Source of the DNA: Corynespora cassiicola | Taxonomy: Eukaryota; Ascomycota; Dothideomycetes; Pleosporales; Corynesporascaceae | Length of the DNA: 64,000 nucleotides | Direction of reading: 5' to 3' | NCBI GenBank assembly: GCA_022059125.1 | Contig: JAEUWY010000002.1 | Span: forward strand, 1 to 64,000 | Shown here: positions 37,847 to 48,652 of the stretch, piece by piece | How positions within the stretch are numbered: position 1 is the stretch's first letter | How the letters are laid out: the number at the start of each line of letters is the position of its first letter | Program-made: the position numbers and the translations under genes | Notes under the pieces: generated by a model | What the model was told of the DNA's origin: nothing | The model's database searches: none | Seen by the model: only the letters and a program-made list of their open reading frames with translations

Positions 37847-39300
37847 ATGCCGCCTTATGCTACTTTCTCAATCCCACCCTCTCCGGATTTGTATGAGTCG
37901 AATAAGATCTACTCGCCTGCCACAGGATCCAGCTATCCACATGTACTTCTTCTGATGTCACTTCCTTTGGCGTTAGCCAGTCCTCCATTCCCTGGTCGCG
38001 CCGTTATCTTCTCGACTACTATCCTCGCACTCGCAATGTCTACCCAGATTGATGCCCATTTCACGAATGATCCTGGGACTGCGCAGCCTTTCTCGCAACT
38101 CTGGTCCGTATGGTTGGCAACGCTGGAAAAAATCTTCTCGTCTACACGTAGTCCTCGTGTTGGGGCCAAACCAGTGTTGGGGCCTGAGAGCTTGTTTTGG
38201 AGAAAGAACAGTTCTGCTCAAGAGGGAGAAAATATGGCTGGTTTCGGCAAAGCCAAACTACTTTGGGCCCTTGGAATAGTTTTCAATCTCCGCGGTGCGA
38301 ATTGGAACTACCAAGTGAGGAATGTGCCTGAGCTCTCTTCTAATGAAAAGAGAAGTAGGGTGCATTTTGTGCTTTCTCGCGCTGTGAAGACATTGTACTG
38401 CTTTATCATGGCTGACATTGCGAATCAGCTGTGGATGCAGCTGTTTTTTGTTGGCAATACAGGATCAGGTTATACGAATATCGGGCAGGTGAATAGCAAA
38501 TACCTAACTATCAAGGACCCTGATTGGACTTGGAGATTTATAAAGTCAGTGGCATGGGGACCTCTTCCATATTACCTGATTAGCTTCCAGTACAACCTGA
38601 TATCAATGGTAACTGTCGCGCTGACATTCTTCGACCCCGAGGTGAGATTTATGCACATCATGAACATCTAACTGTATATAGATATGCTGATTATCCCTAC
38701 AGGACTGGCCACCTCTCTTCGGGCCAATATCTCGTGTTACGACAGTACGCGCATTTTGGGGGCAATTCTGGCATCAACTCATTCGACGAGTAAGCGTTAC
38801 ACAACCAATTGCATGCAATTCTAACCAGGTTGCAGAGCTTCAATACTTTCACTGGCTACGCGGTCGACATATGCCGTATCCCACGCGGGACTACATTGTC
38901 TTCTCAGACACAAATATGGTTGGCATTTCTCATGTCTGCCTTTTTCCACGCACAGCTCAATCTCATAACACCAGTACCCAGCAACATTATTTTTGAGGAA
39001 CGAACAACTGGCATAGTTTTATTCTTCGTATGGCAAGCGTTTGCTATATCTCTCGAAGATGCAGCCCAAGGCCTGTGGATTATCATATGCCGAAATTCGG
39101 ATATCCAGAAAGGGAGCAAGAGCCATATCATCCGGGCGTATGTTGGCTGGATGTGGGTAATCACCTCTTTCTGGATTTCAATCCCTTGGGCTGGAGACCT
39201 CACCCTACGTTTTAGATTTGGAGACGAGTTAATGGTGCCATTCTCAGTTGTGGGGCCTTGGGTCGAACAGATCTTTCATATTCTAAGAAAGTCATATTAA
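37847..39300 (+). CDS. Membrane-bound O-acyltransferase, wax-synthase-like (MBOAT_2)
   Basis: Integral membrane acyltransferase, likely acetylating a hydroxyl of the metabolite. Exons 37,847-38,641, 38,703-38,789 and 38,836-39,300 give 448 residues. Several hydrophobic helices are visible, for example residues about 32-65, the stretch near 133-145, and the C-terminal part. Family landmarks are NLRGANWNYQVRN in the first half, DWPPLFG at the start of exon 2, FWGQFWHQL, and SAFFHAQL with the probable catalytic histidine near 332. Fungal wax-synthase-like acetyltransferases occur in several terpenoid and ETP clusters; as I recall, the sirodesmin and acetylaranotin acetyltransferases belong here. 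It is transcribed with the O-methyltransferase, 179 bp after its stop. A one-base-short version of the cluster palindrome (TCGGAGCCGC, 37,694-37,703) lies in between, too weak to call. Confidence 0.83.
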
Positions 39301-39602
39301 TAACGTCAATATGGGGGTATGCTCTGCCCTTTCTTCTAGCCCATCTTTCAACACCAATGAATCATATTTAGACATAGATAATGACTAAGCCCTTTCGCTT
39401 TTCTGAGTGCCTATCACAACGAGCAACTAGGCAAACTTTCAATTTCTCAAATTTGAAATCGCCCACGTAATCTTGAACATAGCAAACCCCGACCCATGGG
39501 CTTCGGGGGCCGAAGATGGAGGCGAAGTTTGTCACACCGAACAAGAAGCAAAGCATACCGTATAAGATAATCCGAATATATGGCGTCGTAAATTTCATCA
39601 TC
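39301..39602. promoter_or_regulatory. Intergenic region and GST promoter
   Basis: 302 bp between the acyltransferase stop and the GST start. The clear signal is the exact TCGGN3CCGA site at 39,503-39,513, 90 bp before the ATG. Confidence 0.5.
39503..39513. promoter_or_regulatory. TCGGN3CCGA palindrome (TCGGGGGCCGA)
   Basis: Exact copy of the cluster palindrome, extended by one further paired base on each side (TTCGG...CCGAA), in the GST promoter. Confidence 0.65.
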
Positions 39603-40492
39603 ATGTCTCAAGCAAAGCTTAGCGGTGAGATCGTTCAAGGTGACTTCGGCTATGATGGCCGCGTCATCTTTTACATCATCAAAGGTTGGACATGTCTTTC
39701 TCAGCGATTAAATCACAGTTGCTGACCATGTCCCACTAGCCGACCAGACTAGCTACATCAATTACATCAAACCACTGATATTGGCAGAAGAGCTCCAATT
39801 CGCTCATGTGATTTCCGTGATCGATACAAAGGATGACTGGTATTATAGCATTCATCCTGAGCGCTATGTCCCTGCTTTGCGAGACAAGGACCCAGAAACG
39901 AATCAGGATGTGATTGTTTTTGAAAGTACGGCTTGTTTACAGTACCTCGCAGAGCGCTTTGACAAAGAAGGTTCGTGGATAGGACGGACCGCATGGGAAA
40001 AAGCTGCCGTCATGTCTTGGACTGCATACGAGACGGCAGGACTGGGGTATCGTATTTCCAAACATATTCCACAACACACCCAATGCTGAGATGTGTAGTG
40101 CAACCGCTAAATACTGGCTTTACTTCCTTAAAGGCTACCCAAATCGACAAAAGCCAGAGCCACCGATGAAAGCTGTGGAAAAGTAAGTTGAGATTCCTAT
40201 CACTCAAGAATATGTCTAACATGACAGGCTTCACGAAAATGTGATAAAGCAGTGGGACATCATGAATAAGCGACTTTCGGGGCCAAACCAACTCTATGTT
40301 GCCTTGCCAGACAGACCCACAATTGCTGATCTATCATACTTTCCATTTGCCATGCCGTGGATGTTCAAGTTCCTTGGGGTGGATATCAAGGACTGGCCCA
40401 ATATCCAGGCTTGGAGTGAACGCATTCTAGAACGGCCTGCAGTACAAAAAATACTCGAAATGGGACCAAAGTACGGCCATGGATTGGATTAG
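39603..40492 (+). CDS. gliG-like: Glutathione S-transferase, GliG-like
   Basis: In ETP pathways this enzyme type adds two glutathiones to an oxidised diketopiperazine, which is how sulfur enters the product. Exons 39,603-39,684, 39,740-40,046, 40,099-40,182 and 40,228-40,492 give 245 residues, close to GliG. The N-terminal thioredoxin fold includes KPLILAEEL, YVPALRDKD and the glutathione-binding FESTACLQYLAERFD. The helical C-terminal domain shows ATAKYWLYFLKGYP and DRPTIADLSYFPFAM, strongly reminiscent of GliG. Three introns of 45-55 bp were placed from GT-AG signals and frame. The first ATG with a downstream family match was chosen; an upstream open frame from 39,516 has no family resemblance. 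Next to it is the GliC-type P450, the expected upstream enzyme. Confidence 0.9.
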
Positions 40493-40560
40493 CTAGGCTG
40501 AAGCGAAAGGCAAATCCTTTGCTATCAGATAAATGATAATCCAGTTAATAAAACTAATTT

Positions 40561-40571
40561 TCGGTGCCCGA
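40561..40571. promoter_or_regulatory. TCGGN3CCGA palindrome (TCGGTGCCCGA)
   Basis: Exact copy only 8 bp before the start codon of P450 2, in an 87-bp gap after the GST stop. The closeness is odd for an activator site: the transcript may start inside it, or the true start may be further downstream. Confidence 0.6.
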
Positions 40572-40579
40572 ATCACACG

Positions 40580-42329
40580 ATGTGCAGCGCAGAATTGTCC
40601 ACCTTGTATATCGCGCACATCCTGACATGGGGCGTAATTGCCATTTATATTATTCAAGCTTTCACGGACCAGAGCAAATGCTCCTGGCAAGCCATCATGA
40701 AAAATATGATAGTCAGTTATCTTGCTTGCCTCCTGCCTGGTGCCGCGGCATTCATCGTCATTTTGCATAGTCGTCCTTGGAAAAAAGCCAACGAATTTAT
40801 CTCATTTATGATTAATGTGAGTACGCTATAAGGTCCCTTGTTTGCAAGATAATTACTCACTGACCTATAGTGGTATCTTCTCTGGAGATATCCAATCAAA
40901 GCTGTAGGCGATGGTCGACTGATCCCGACATGCCCATATCGATGGCCGAATGGACAAGGGGATGTCGCGAAGTTTTTAGAAGGAGAGGTGAACAGCAAGA
41001 AATGGGAAGCGGGATATGGTCCAATATACAGAATATGGAGTGGCATGAGGCCTGAAATGCAAGTATTATCGCTAGCGACACATCGACGGTTAAAATAACC
41101 AGCTACCCAGAGTTGTGACGACTCCAGAAGATATTCAATGTCTCTATGCAGACTCAGACAAGCATTTCAAAGCCTTGAATAACGACTCCGGGTGGCTTAT
41201 GGGCGAGCTCCTTGGAAAATGCTTGGGTTTAATCAATGGTGACGCATACCAACAGGTCAGAGCTGGAACAATGGCGCATTTCACCCATAAAAGTGCCACA
41301 TCCTATCTCCCGCAGATTCTACGGATAACGAAAGAGTATTTTAAAACACTCAGTAGAGAGGGACGCATGCGAGAGAACATCATTAACCCCATTGCTGACT
41401 TAAAATTCCTTCCATTCTGGATTATTGTTGACATCATATACGGGAAGCTTACCCCAGAGATGCGAAGAAGTCTAGAGAGTCTAGTGGATCTGCGTGAGGC
41501 ATTGTGGGGCCGAATGATCCAAGGAGGTGCCTCAAGATATGCCTGGTCCCGATACTTTCATCCACAATTGATCAAAGAATTAATGGATTTCAAGAAAAGA
41601 TGGGTCAAGTTCAACGAGGATGCGTATGAAGGATGTATACTAGCAAAAGAAGATGTTGCAATTGTGGAAATGTACGAGCAAGTCAAAAGAGGCCAGATCG
41701 GAGAAGAAGAAATGCTTCAGACCATCGATGAGATGCTTTTTGCTAATTTGGATGTTACAATGGGTGGGCTTTCATGGAATCTGCTCTTTCTTGCGAAATA
41801 CCAAGAAACACAGGAAGATATTCGGCGGGAGATTCGTCTTGCAAAAGGCTCAGAAATGACTGGGCACAACCGGGACAGTTATCTCAAAAGTTCATCGACA
41901 CTTTTAGCTTGTTCCATATTAGAGTCGAGTCGTTTGAAGCCACTGGCAGCATTTTCAGTCGCCCAGTCGGCCCCTACCACTCGAATAGTCCATGGTTTTC
42001 TTGTCCCTGCGAAGATGAACTTCATCGTCGACACGCACGCACTCAATATTAGAAATCCGTATTGGGGACCCGACAATGAAAACTATCGCCCTTCTCGATT
42101 CCTGAATACGAAACCGTCCGAAATGCGGTATCAGTTTTGGCGTTTCGGGTTTGGACCTCGACAGTGTCTAGGGAAATATGTGGTGGACCTGATTCTTCGG
42201 GCAACGATTGCGCACCTGGTGGAGAACTACCGCCTGAGCTTGACTGAGGGCACTCACTGGGAGAAGGACCCGGCTAACTGGATCCAACATCCCAACACTG
42301 ATATCGGCTGCGAGAGATTGGAGACATAG
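40580..42329 (+). CDS. gliC-like: Cytochrome P450 monooxygenase 2, GliC-like
   Basis: P450 of the type that oxidises the diketopiperazine alpha-carbons before glutathione addition in ETP synthesis. Exons 40,580-40,816, 40,871-41,058 and 41,111-42,329 give 547 residues. Two hydrophobic N-terminal segments (about 9-27 and 43-62) suggest an ER anchor. They are followed by the stretch PYRWPNGQGDVAKFL and GYGPIYRIWSG typical of this subgroup, the I-helix FANLDVTMGGLSWN, the K-helix ESSR, and the haem loop FGFGPRQCLGKY with the ligand near Cys494. Intron 2 starts GCAAGT, not GT (a GC-AG intron). The GT reading gives no frame that joins the conserved parts. It is transcribed 87 bp after the GST, fitting consecutive steps. 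Confidence 0.9.
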
Positions 42330-43464
42330 TGCAATACGGTCAGCGAGGCAGAAGGTGTTTCATGCTAACGATAGCAATCATAAGCTGAATTAATTTGTCT
42401 GCTACACACTTTAGGCATGGATAATGTCCGGGTGCTCGTAATGAAGGAATGCCGACGGACCCATTGTCTATCTCTTTGAATTATTCTCATATCAGTACTT
42501 CAGCTCCTTCCAAAGATAAACCTTCATGTATAGTACCACAAAGAAATGTTAGAAATAAGCATGTAGTAAGCGGTGTTTCGAATTCCAATCGCCAGGTTAT
42601 CGCGGTCTCTCCAACCGTAAAACATAGACAGTTGATCGGGAGGCCTTTTCTCTATAGATTGGCGATGAATAACAATTGATGACCCGCACTGAGAATCGGA
42701 TCATAGTGTCAAATGCAGTTAAAACTCAATTGAAAATATTATCAAAAGCTGTTGACGTAGAATGCTTACAAACTACGTTAGCGTGTCGGAGCGGTGTCAA
42801 ATGTACTACGCTGTTAGACTAGAGCGGCCAGCCATGCGCAGAAAAAAATGATCCTTCTGCAGCCATCTCACCTAGGCGAAATTTCGGAATCCGACCGACC
42901 AGCAATACTCCATCTTCCCTGGTCTGTGATGAATGCACCGTCCGTTGTGGCGCTAGATAGATTGCCTGCATGCAGGCTGAAGTGCCTCCCAATCCTAGGT
43001 TCCCTTGACCAAATGGTCGATTCTGAAAGGCAGCCTCAGCTACCTGCAGCATTGAGGCTGCTGTTCTAGGACTAGAGTTTGCAGGGGCCCCGGGCGTTTG
43101 GCTGCAGGACCAGAGTTGTGCCTGCCGAATAACCCCGCCTATCACCACCTGCTCATCTGAAACCTGCTATTCCTGACGTACCACAGGGTCTGGACGGCCA
43201 TGGGTCAGCAACGGAACATCATCCCTGCACTGCGAACACATTTGGTCCGGTTTTCCGTTTCCCAGCTCTCTCAGCTAGCTTCTTTGGACTCTTCTTGTAT
43301 CAGCAGAACGTTTCCAACATCCACGGTACTCATTCTGTAGAATTGTCTAGCAAAACATCCGAGTCAGCCAAAATTTTGAGCACTGGTCATGTCGCAGATA
43401 CGAGTAGAGGGCGAGGCTCAGAAAAAGTACTGTTCTTCTCCCAGGATCTGTGGCGCTCTGGCTA
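42330..43464. promoter_or_regulatory. 1.1-kb non-coding region upstream of the regulator gene
   Basis: No supported gene. Reading frames here show no family resemblance. It contains the exact palindrome at 42,884-42,894 and a CT-rich stretch near 43,260-43,300 of the kind seen in fungal promoters. Confidence 0.45.
42884..42894. promoter_or_regulatory. TCGGN3CCGA palindrome (TCGGAATCCGA)
   Basis: Exact copy about 570 bp upstream of the regulator start codon. It is identical over all 11 bases to the site at 48,865-48,875. It could mediate autoregulation. Confidence 0.6.
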
Positions 43465-44734
43465 ATGAGCTTGAAAAGCCACTCAAGGCCGCCGAGACTA
43501 CGCTTTGCTTGCAACCAGTGCAATACGGCAAAGGTCAGTCCACATAGGGCACAATCCTTCGGTATTACTACATCGAAGCTAACGCGAAGACCTTTTCTAG
43601 CTTAAATGTAGTGGGGAGCGCGATGGCTGCATACGTTGCAGGACGCTACGCACTGAATGTATATATACCGAGTCCCGGGTCGGCAAGGTCCAAGGGAATA
43701 GAAAGAGAAAGAGACTGGAACCGCAAGTTGCCCAGGCCCCTACCTCATCGACAGTCACATCTCGCGACCAGGAAACGGGAAATGTCGCCACATCGACAGC
43801 ACTCTTACCAAGAGGCCCACTACTAACAGAGTCTTCACTTGGAACGACTATACAGCCATGGAATGAGCCCTGGGCATCCGATGTGCCATGGGACGAGGAC
43901 ATATTAAATCTGGATGACACTCTGACATTCGAAGACATGCTCGAAGAAAGCACAATCGCATCATCGAGAAACCCTTCTACAACATCTGAAGTTACCAATT
44001 CTTCTTTCCAGACAGGCGAGAATTCTAGTACCAATGGTTTGAATCTGGGTCTCTCTCGCGATGTACCTTCGTCCATACCCGGAAGCAGGGCTCCTTTGGC
44101 CGGTCGCCAGCGTCACCAAGGCCAAACCAGCCTTTCCCTGCCCTCGCCCCAGCGTGAACCAGAAGTGGAGTCTCCAAAGCAAGACTTTTCCAAGCTAGAC
44201 AGCAGGTGTGTGATTGCCTGCACGCATATCCTCGTTACGCTAGAAAGCTATCTACTTTCGGAACTCAAGGCCCTCGACCTGATACTGGCAGCTGTTAGCA
44301 AAGCGGCGGACGATCTGAAAAAACTTGTGGAACTGCAGCAGGAATCGCGCTGCGACCGGTGCATCATCCTCTTCACAACTATCATGCTCCAAATTGTCGC
44401 CCTGCTCGAGGCTGGCTCAAACCCACCCGTGGATAACGAGCCGGATATTATGGGCAGCATTCTATCCGGCACGCAACCGGGCTTTGGCCCAGCTTTTGGT
44501 TTTGGGACATTCCTGCCTACTTCTGAGGAGCACAAATCTTGGAAGTCACGAATTTTGACCCGAGAATATCGCCATGTAGGGGAGATTCTGTCTAGTCTCA
44601 TGGTGCTTGCTCGGTTGGGGCCTAGAGGTGCTTCGGACGATCCGACCGCTGTCGATTCGCGGCTGAAGTGCTTGGGAAACATCGAGCAGCGGCTCAAAGA
44701 GATGTTGGGGAAAGAGGGGGGAGGGGACATGTAA
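43465..44734 (+). CDS. gliZ-like: Zn2Cys6 transcription factor, cluster regulator
   Basis: Binuclear zinc-cluster DNA-binding protein, presumably the pathway activator. Exons 43,465-43,533 and 43,601-44,734 give 400 residues. The 67-bp intron (GTCAGT...TTCTAG) cuts the zinc cluster between its second and third cysteines, so neither exon alone looks like a regulator. Joined, the spacing is the canonical C-x2-C-x6-C-x6-C-x2-C-x6-C at residues 16, 19, 26, 33, 36 and 43. A basic tail (GNRKRKRLE) follows. An acidic, serine-rich middle (WDEDILNLDDTLTFEDML) may activate transcription. The C-terminal half (CVIACTHILVTLESYL, SRCDRCIILFTTIMLQ) resembles the regulatory domain of AflR-type factors. It lies in the centre of the island. 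The start is the ATG just before the zinc cluster. Confidence 0.87.
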
Positions 44735-45536
44735 TCCTTCCTGCATTGTATCAGAATCTCCCCACAGGCCACACACTTTGAGTACATTTTTTGTCTTGCA
44801 ATTTTAGCGAGTAGAACCAGCACATTTGCGGTTACGACTCTTCTCTGTTTTCTGCCATTACCCCCTTGCCTGGGCTACTGAGCTTGACATTAGGAAATGC
44901 ACTCGTTTTCCAGCCAAGGAGATGACCTCGGTAAAGCAGCAGTGTCTCACTTGGAAGGATTTGAGTAGGCCACCGCCATCCGCGCGAAAACCCAGAATAA
45001 GCCACGGACATGGAGCCAGGCTTCAACGGCCATGATGCCGCGAGAGGCTTGGCTACATGCAGCCGAGGTTATCGACGATGGCTTCCACGTAATCGAGAGC
45101 TGTTGGTCGATCTCAATGCATAATCAACTGGGTTCCATGAATGTTGTGTCCCGTCCGCGCTTTGTCGGTGGCTATGTATCACTCAAGGGTGTAAGACCTG
45201 GGCTCCCATCTCGGGAAATGGGGTGTCCGTCGGCTCCACATTCTGAAAACCGAAGCCTCCGGCAGTCAAGGTAGTAAGGTTTATCCTGTCATCGGAAGAT
45301 ATACCCACCTTGTCAACCGCAATGATTAACTTGGACCACTCTCTGAATCCTGTCAATATTCATACGTACGTACTGTGCGGTACCCAAGATATGGCTTATG
45401 AAATCCAACGGTAGTATCTCCAATCTCAAAGAATCGTGCCACAACACCAACCAACTTCTCTCAAACCCCCTCTACCTGATGGGCAAGGGATAATCCAACC
45501 CCGATGACCCCCCGGCAGTCCTTCATGGCCCCAATC
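44735..45536. other. Convergent intergenic region (3' ends of regulator and methyltransferase)
   Basis: 802 bp between two converging genes, presumably 3' UTRs. Frames at 44,826-45,274 have no recognisable features. I see no RNA gene. Confidence 0.4.
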
Positions 45537-46751
45537 TCAAGGCTTCCTCCCCATAATAACATATATAGTATATGATCCCCCGTACTCTTCCAAATTAGCC
45601 AGCACCTCACCAGGAAGGCGATTCAGCTCGTCTACCGAAAAGGTGGTAACACCCAGATCTGCACAAACGGCATTAGCATCAGCCAACACCATCTCGGAAC
45701 CAAGCACGAAGTAGGAAAAAACGAGGCATTCCTCTCAAAAACACCAATCGACGCGAGAAAGAAGAGAGAGAGAAATCAAGGACTTACGCTTAGCCCCCAA
45801 ACCCAACTGCCGGGCCGTCAGCGCAACCGTCTCAGCGCTCCGCCTCCCCATATCCCCATGCCCACCCCTGGCCCTCCCAATCGGCACCACGACCCTGCGC
45901 TCCTGCACATGGACGAGCCCTGCCCGCGCAAAGCTCGCCCGCAACCGCGCGTCCACGTCGGGCTCCACGCCCATGGCCTCGTACACGTGCCGCAGCAGGC
46001 GCCACACCACGGCCGCACCGTCGCGCGCGTCCTTGTCGCCCTCGCTCACGGCCGCTTCCCCCACATCCGACTCCATGAGCTGGATCCACCCGCCAGGCTT
46101 CACCAGTCCGATCAGCCGCGCGACCACGTCGTCCAGCTGCGCGCTGCGCACCGCGCCCAGCACGAACCGCTGGTGCACTACGTCGAAGGTTGCGGCCCAC
46201 GACGCGGGCCACGGCTCCGTGATGTCTTGCACTTTGTACCTGATGGCGGGGGCGGCGGCATGCTGCGACGTCCCCCAGCCCTGCGGGAAGAAGGATTCGG
46301 TGATGTCGGTGCCCACGTATTCGTGTTTCTGGGCGCCCGTGTCTTGATGTTCTTTCTGCAGATCCTGGAGCCAGCGGCCTGCGGGGGAGGGGGGGTTCGT
46401 GTTAGTAGCATTATACCATCTCTTGGATAGTAGGCAGGTTTGTTACGAAAAGCGTGAGACGCAGGGGAGAGGGAAATTACAGAGTCAGACTTGGATGTTA
46501 TAGAGATTGGAAGAAGAAGAGATTTTTTTTATATGGAAAACCCGAGGGGGTGGGTCGGTCCGCTGCTGCTGCTGTTGCTCACCTCCTGCAGTCCCAGAGT
46601 CCAGGATACGAAGGCTGTGACGAGAAAAATCGACTGGTGCGAGGAGCAGTGTGCCCATGTGATCGACCGTCGACTCGTGGATGCCGTGGATGCGATCCAG
46701 CTCTGTGGAGCTCCCGCCGAGAATGTATTCACTTGGTTTAGGGTCCGCCAT
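45537..46751 (-). CDS. Class I SAM-dependent methyltransferase (GliN/LaeA-like fold)
   Basis: Small-molecule methyltransferase; N- or S-methylation of the product is the likely role. Exons on the minus strand are 46,751-46,583, 46,378-45,788 and 45,658-45,537, giving 293 residues. The start MADPKPSEYILGG is typical for this fungal class. SAM motif I is DSGTAGG at 51-57 and spans the first splice site. Later landmarks are DITEPWP, VHQRFVLGAV and KPGGWIQLMESD. The end reads YTIYVIMGRKP. Intron 1 is unusually long (204 bp). For intron 2 the acceptor at 45,660-45,659 has a good branch point (GCTAAT) and T-rich tract. A shorter 54-bp intron ending at 45,734 also keeps frame and would give 318 residues. 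The gene is high in GC. Confidence 0.8.
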
Positions 46752-47174
46752 GGTAGGAAGGAGGCATGGGTGTGAGTAGTGCGGAGCGTGGTACAAAAAA
46801 AAGGTGGTGGTGGCAGTGGACCAGTATATCTTTGTTAAGGGGTGCGTGCGTATACGGGCGATTCGGGCACCGGCATATGGCATAATGCGAAGTACGGGTG
46901 CATTTGGCTCAACTTCGGGGAGGGGTTTTTTTTTTCGTAAGATGTTACTGGTTGAAAGTTGGTGCCGCGGCCCACAATGGCATTGTGTCATCTCATGCAG
47001 CTGTGCTTGCAATCGATCAGATCAGTGGTGATGTTGGCAAATTAACGTCATGTCAATTTTGATGGTGTTCCAAATCTGCGATTCGATTCCATTACTCGTA
47101 CGCGCGATCGCTATCATACAACACGTCTCACTACACCATCACCCAATTCCAACCTCCCGTCGCTCACGCCCATC
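46752..47174. promoter_or_regulatory. Methyltransferase promoter region
   Basis: 423 bp. At 46,866-46,876 stands TCGGGCACCGG, one base off the cluster palindrome, about 115 bp upstream of the methyltransferase ATG. A run of A (46,796-46,802) and of T (46,927-46,934) are also present. Confidence 0.4.
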
Positions 47175-48652
47175 CTAATGTTGTTGCTGGTAATTCATTT
47201 GCGACACATCCTTACTCGCCCTGTCAGCCATCGTATCGTCCATGGTGGTCGTCCCATCAAACCACTCCCTCCTTCCCGCCTGTTCCTGCCTTACAGACGA
47301 AGTGCCGGACTTGCGTTCCCCAAGTTCAATGTACGTGGCGTTCTTCTGAACGAGCTCACTGTCCGAAACATTCCCGTACTGCGGATTCGACGAGTTACCC
47401 TTGGAGCTTTGGGTCGGATTGCTACGGAGAAGTCGGCTGCGCATGGAGCGGAAGTAAGTGGTCCAGTTTGCCAGGCGATCCTTCTTTGGCAGGAACGGCG
47501 CGAAGAGGGGCATGCAGGCGCACATGATTCCGACGTCGATCTCGAGGGCGCTATCGAGGGTAAGTAAAGGGGCGTTGGAATGGAGGGCTCAGTGGTACAT
47601 ACCCGATGGACATGCGCGTGGTTGCGGTCCAGGTCGGATCGGGGCTCACGCCGTTGTATTGCACGCGCCAGAACAGCGTGAGACAGCTCATCACGATGGC
47701 GCTACTTTGCGTTAGAAGGTCATATCCGCAGTATGGCTTGGATGGCAGGGCTTACGCAATTCCGGTGGAGAAGATGCAAATGATGCCGAATTTGCGCTTC
47801 GGCGACACGTGCAGGCGTGCGACGCCGGAGATGGGAAGCAGGAAGATGTACACGTCGGTGGCGATATTGAAGCTGGCCTGGGCCCATCCCAAGTGCTGCC
47901 CAACCATGTTTCCAAACGAAGCTTGGAATATGAAGACAAACATCCAGACAATGTACATGACGGTCACTACGACCATGCCCAAGTAGATCCCGTAGCGTAC
48001 CATGCGGTTGGGCTTGAAGATGCGCAGGTAGAGCAGTAGTAGAGCATTCTTCACTAGCAGCGTGATGGGCTGGGCCAGTGCGGCAACGATGGTTGTCCAC
48101 TACGTTTGGTCAGCCGGGCGAATGACTCGGGGAATATGTGGCGCGCACATAGGGGAGTTTGAACAGTGGAATGCCGAGCGGCGTGTCCCAAAGATGTCTA
48201 CCCGCCATTCCGGCCTTGAGCACTTCGTAGTGTCAGCTAGGTCTCGTATGTGATGATGCTCTGCTACTCACTGTAAATGATGATGCCCGTGTATGCGATT
48301 TGGGGAGGCTGCCATGGGTTAATGACTTGGACACGATCGTGTAGTCACGGGAGTACTAACCAGTGCAAGAACAAGAAACACTTTCACGGGTCAGCCCAGT
48401 CTCAATCATGTTCACGTAGGGGATTCGCTTACAATCATCCCACCACGGGGTATGGTTGATGACTCTGAAGCGCACATACAGGCGCATACCCACGAAAATG
48501 GTGGCTATGGCGATGAATATGGACAGCGTAATGACACCAATGTTCTCGTTCGTTGCTGGATTCTCGAGATTATGGGTGAAGCCATCGGGGGCTGGAGCGG
48601 CCGGAGTCTTCCACACATCGGTCCCAGGCGGCAGCGGGGGCGCAGGAGCCAT
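47175..48652 (-). CDS. Pth11/rhodopsin-like seven-helix membrane protein
   Basis: Fungal integral membrane protein of the rhodopsin-domain family that includes Pth11-like receptors. It has no CFEM domain. Seven exons on the minus strand: 48,652-48,433, 48,380-48,361 (20 nt only), 48,308-48,272, 48,222-48,149, 48,099-47,756, 47,704-47,603 and 47,550-47,175, giving 390 residues. Landmarks are helix 1 (IGVITLSIFIAIATIFVGMR), WWDDLFLVLAL joined across the micro-exon, AGMAGRHLW, LRIFKP, and the last helix ALEIDVGIMCACMPLF, followed by a hydrophilic, Ser/Asn-rich tail of about 95 residues inside the cell. Introns are all 49-52 bp. The ligand is unknown. The exact palindrome 213 bp upstream of the ATG suggests co-regulation with the cluster. 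An upstream in-frame TTG is not a likely start. Confidence 0.85.

Noticed and set aside
42819..43148. Possible 109-residue minus-strand gene upstream of the regulator
   Set aside because: Low-complexity translation without domain, splice support or suitable context; it overlaps the palindrome at 42,884.
44634..44650. TCGG-N5-CCGA in the regulator coding region
   Set aside because: The spacing is 5 rather than 3 and it lies within codons; treated as chance.
45858..46430. 190-residue plus-strand frame
   Set aside because: Long only because this DNA is GC-rich; it is the complement of the methyltransferase exon.
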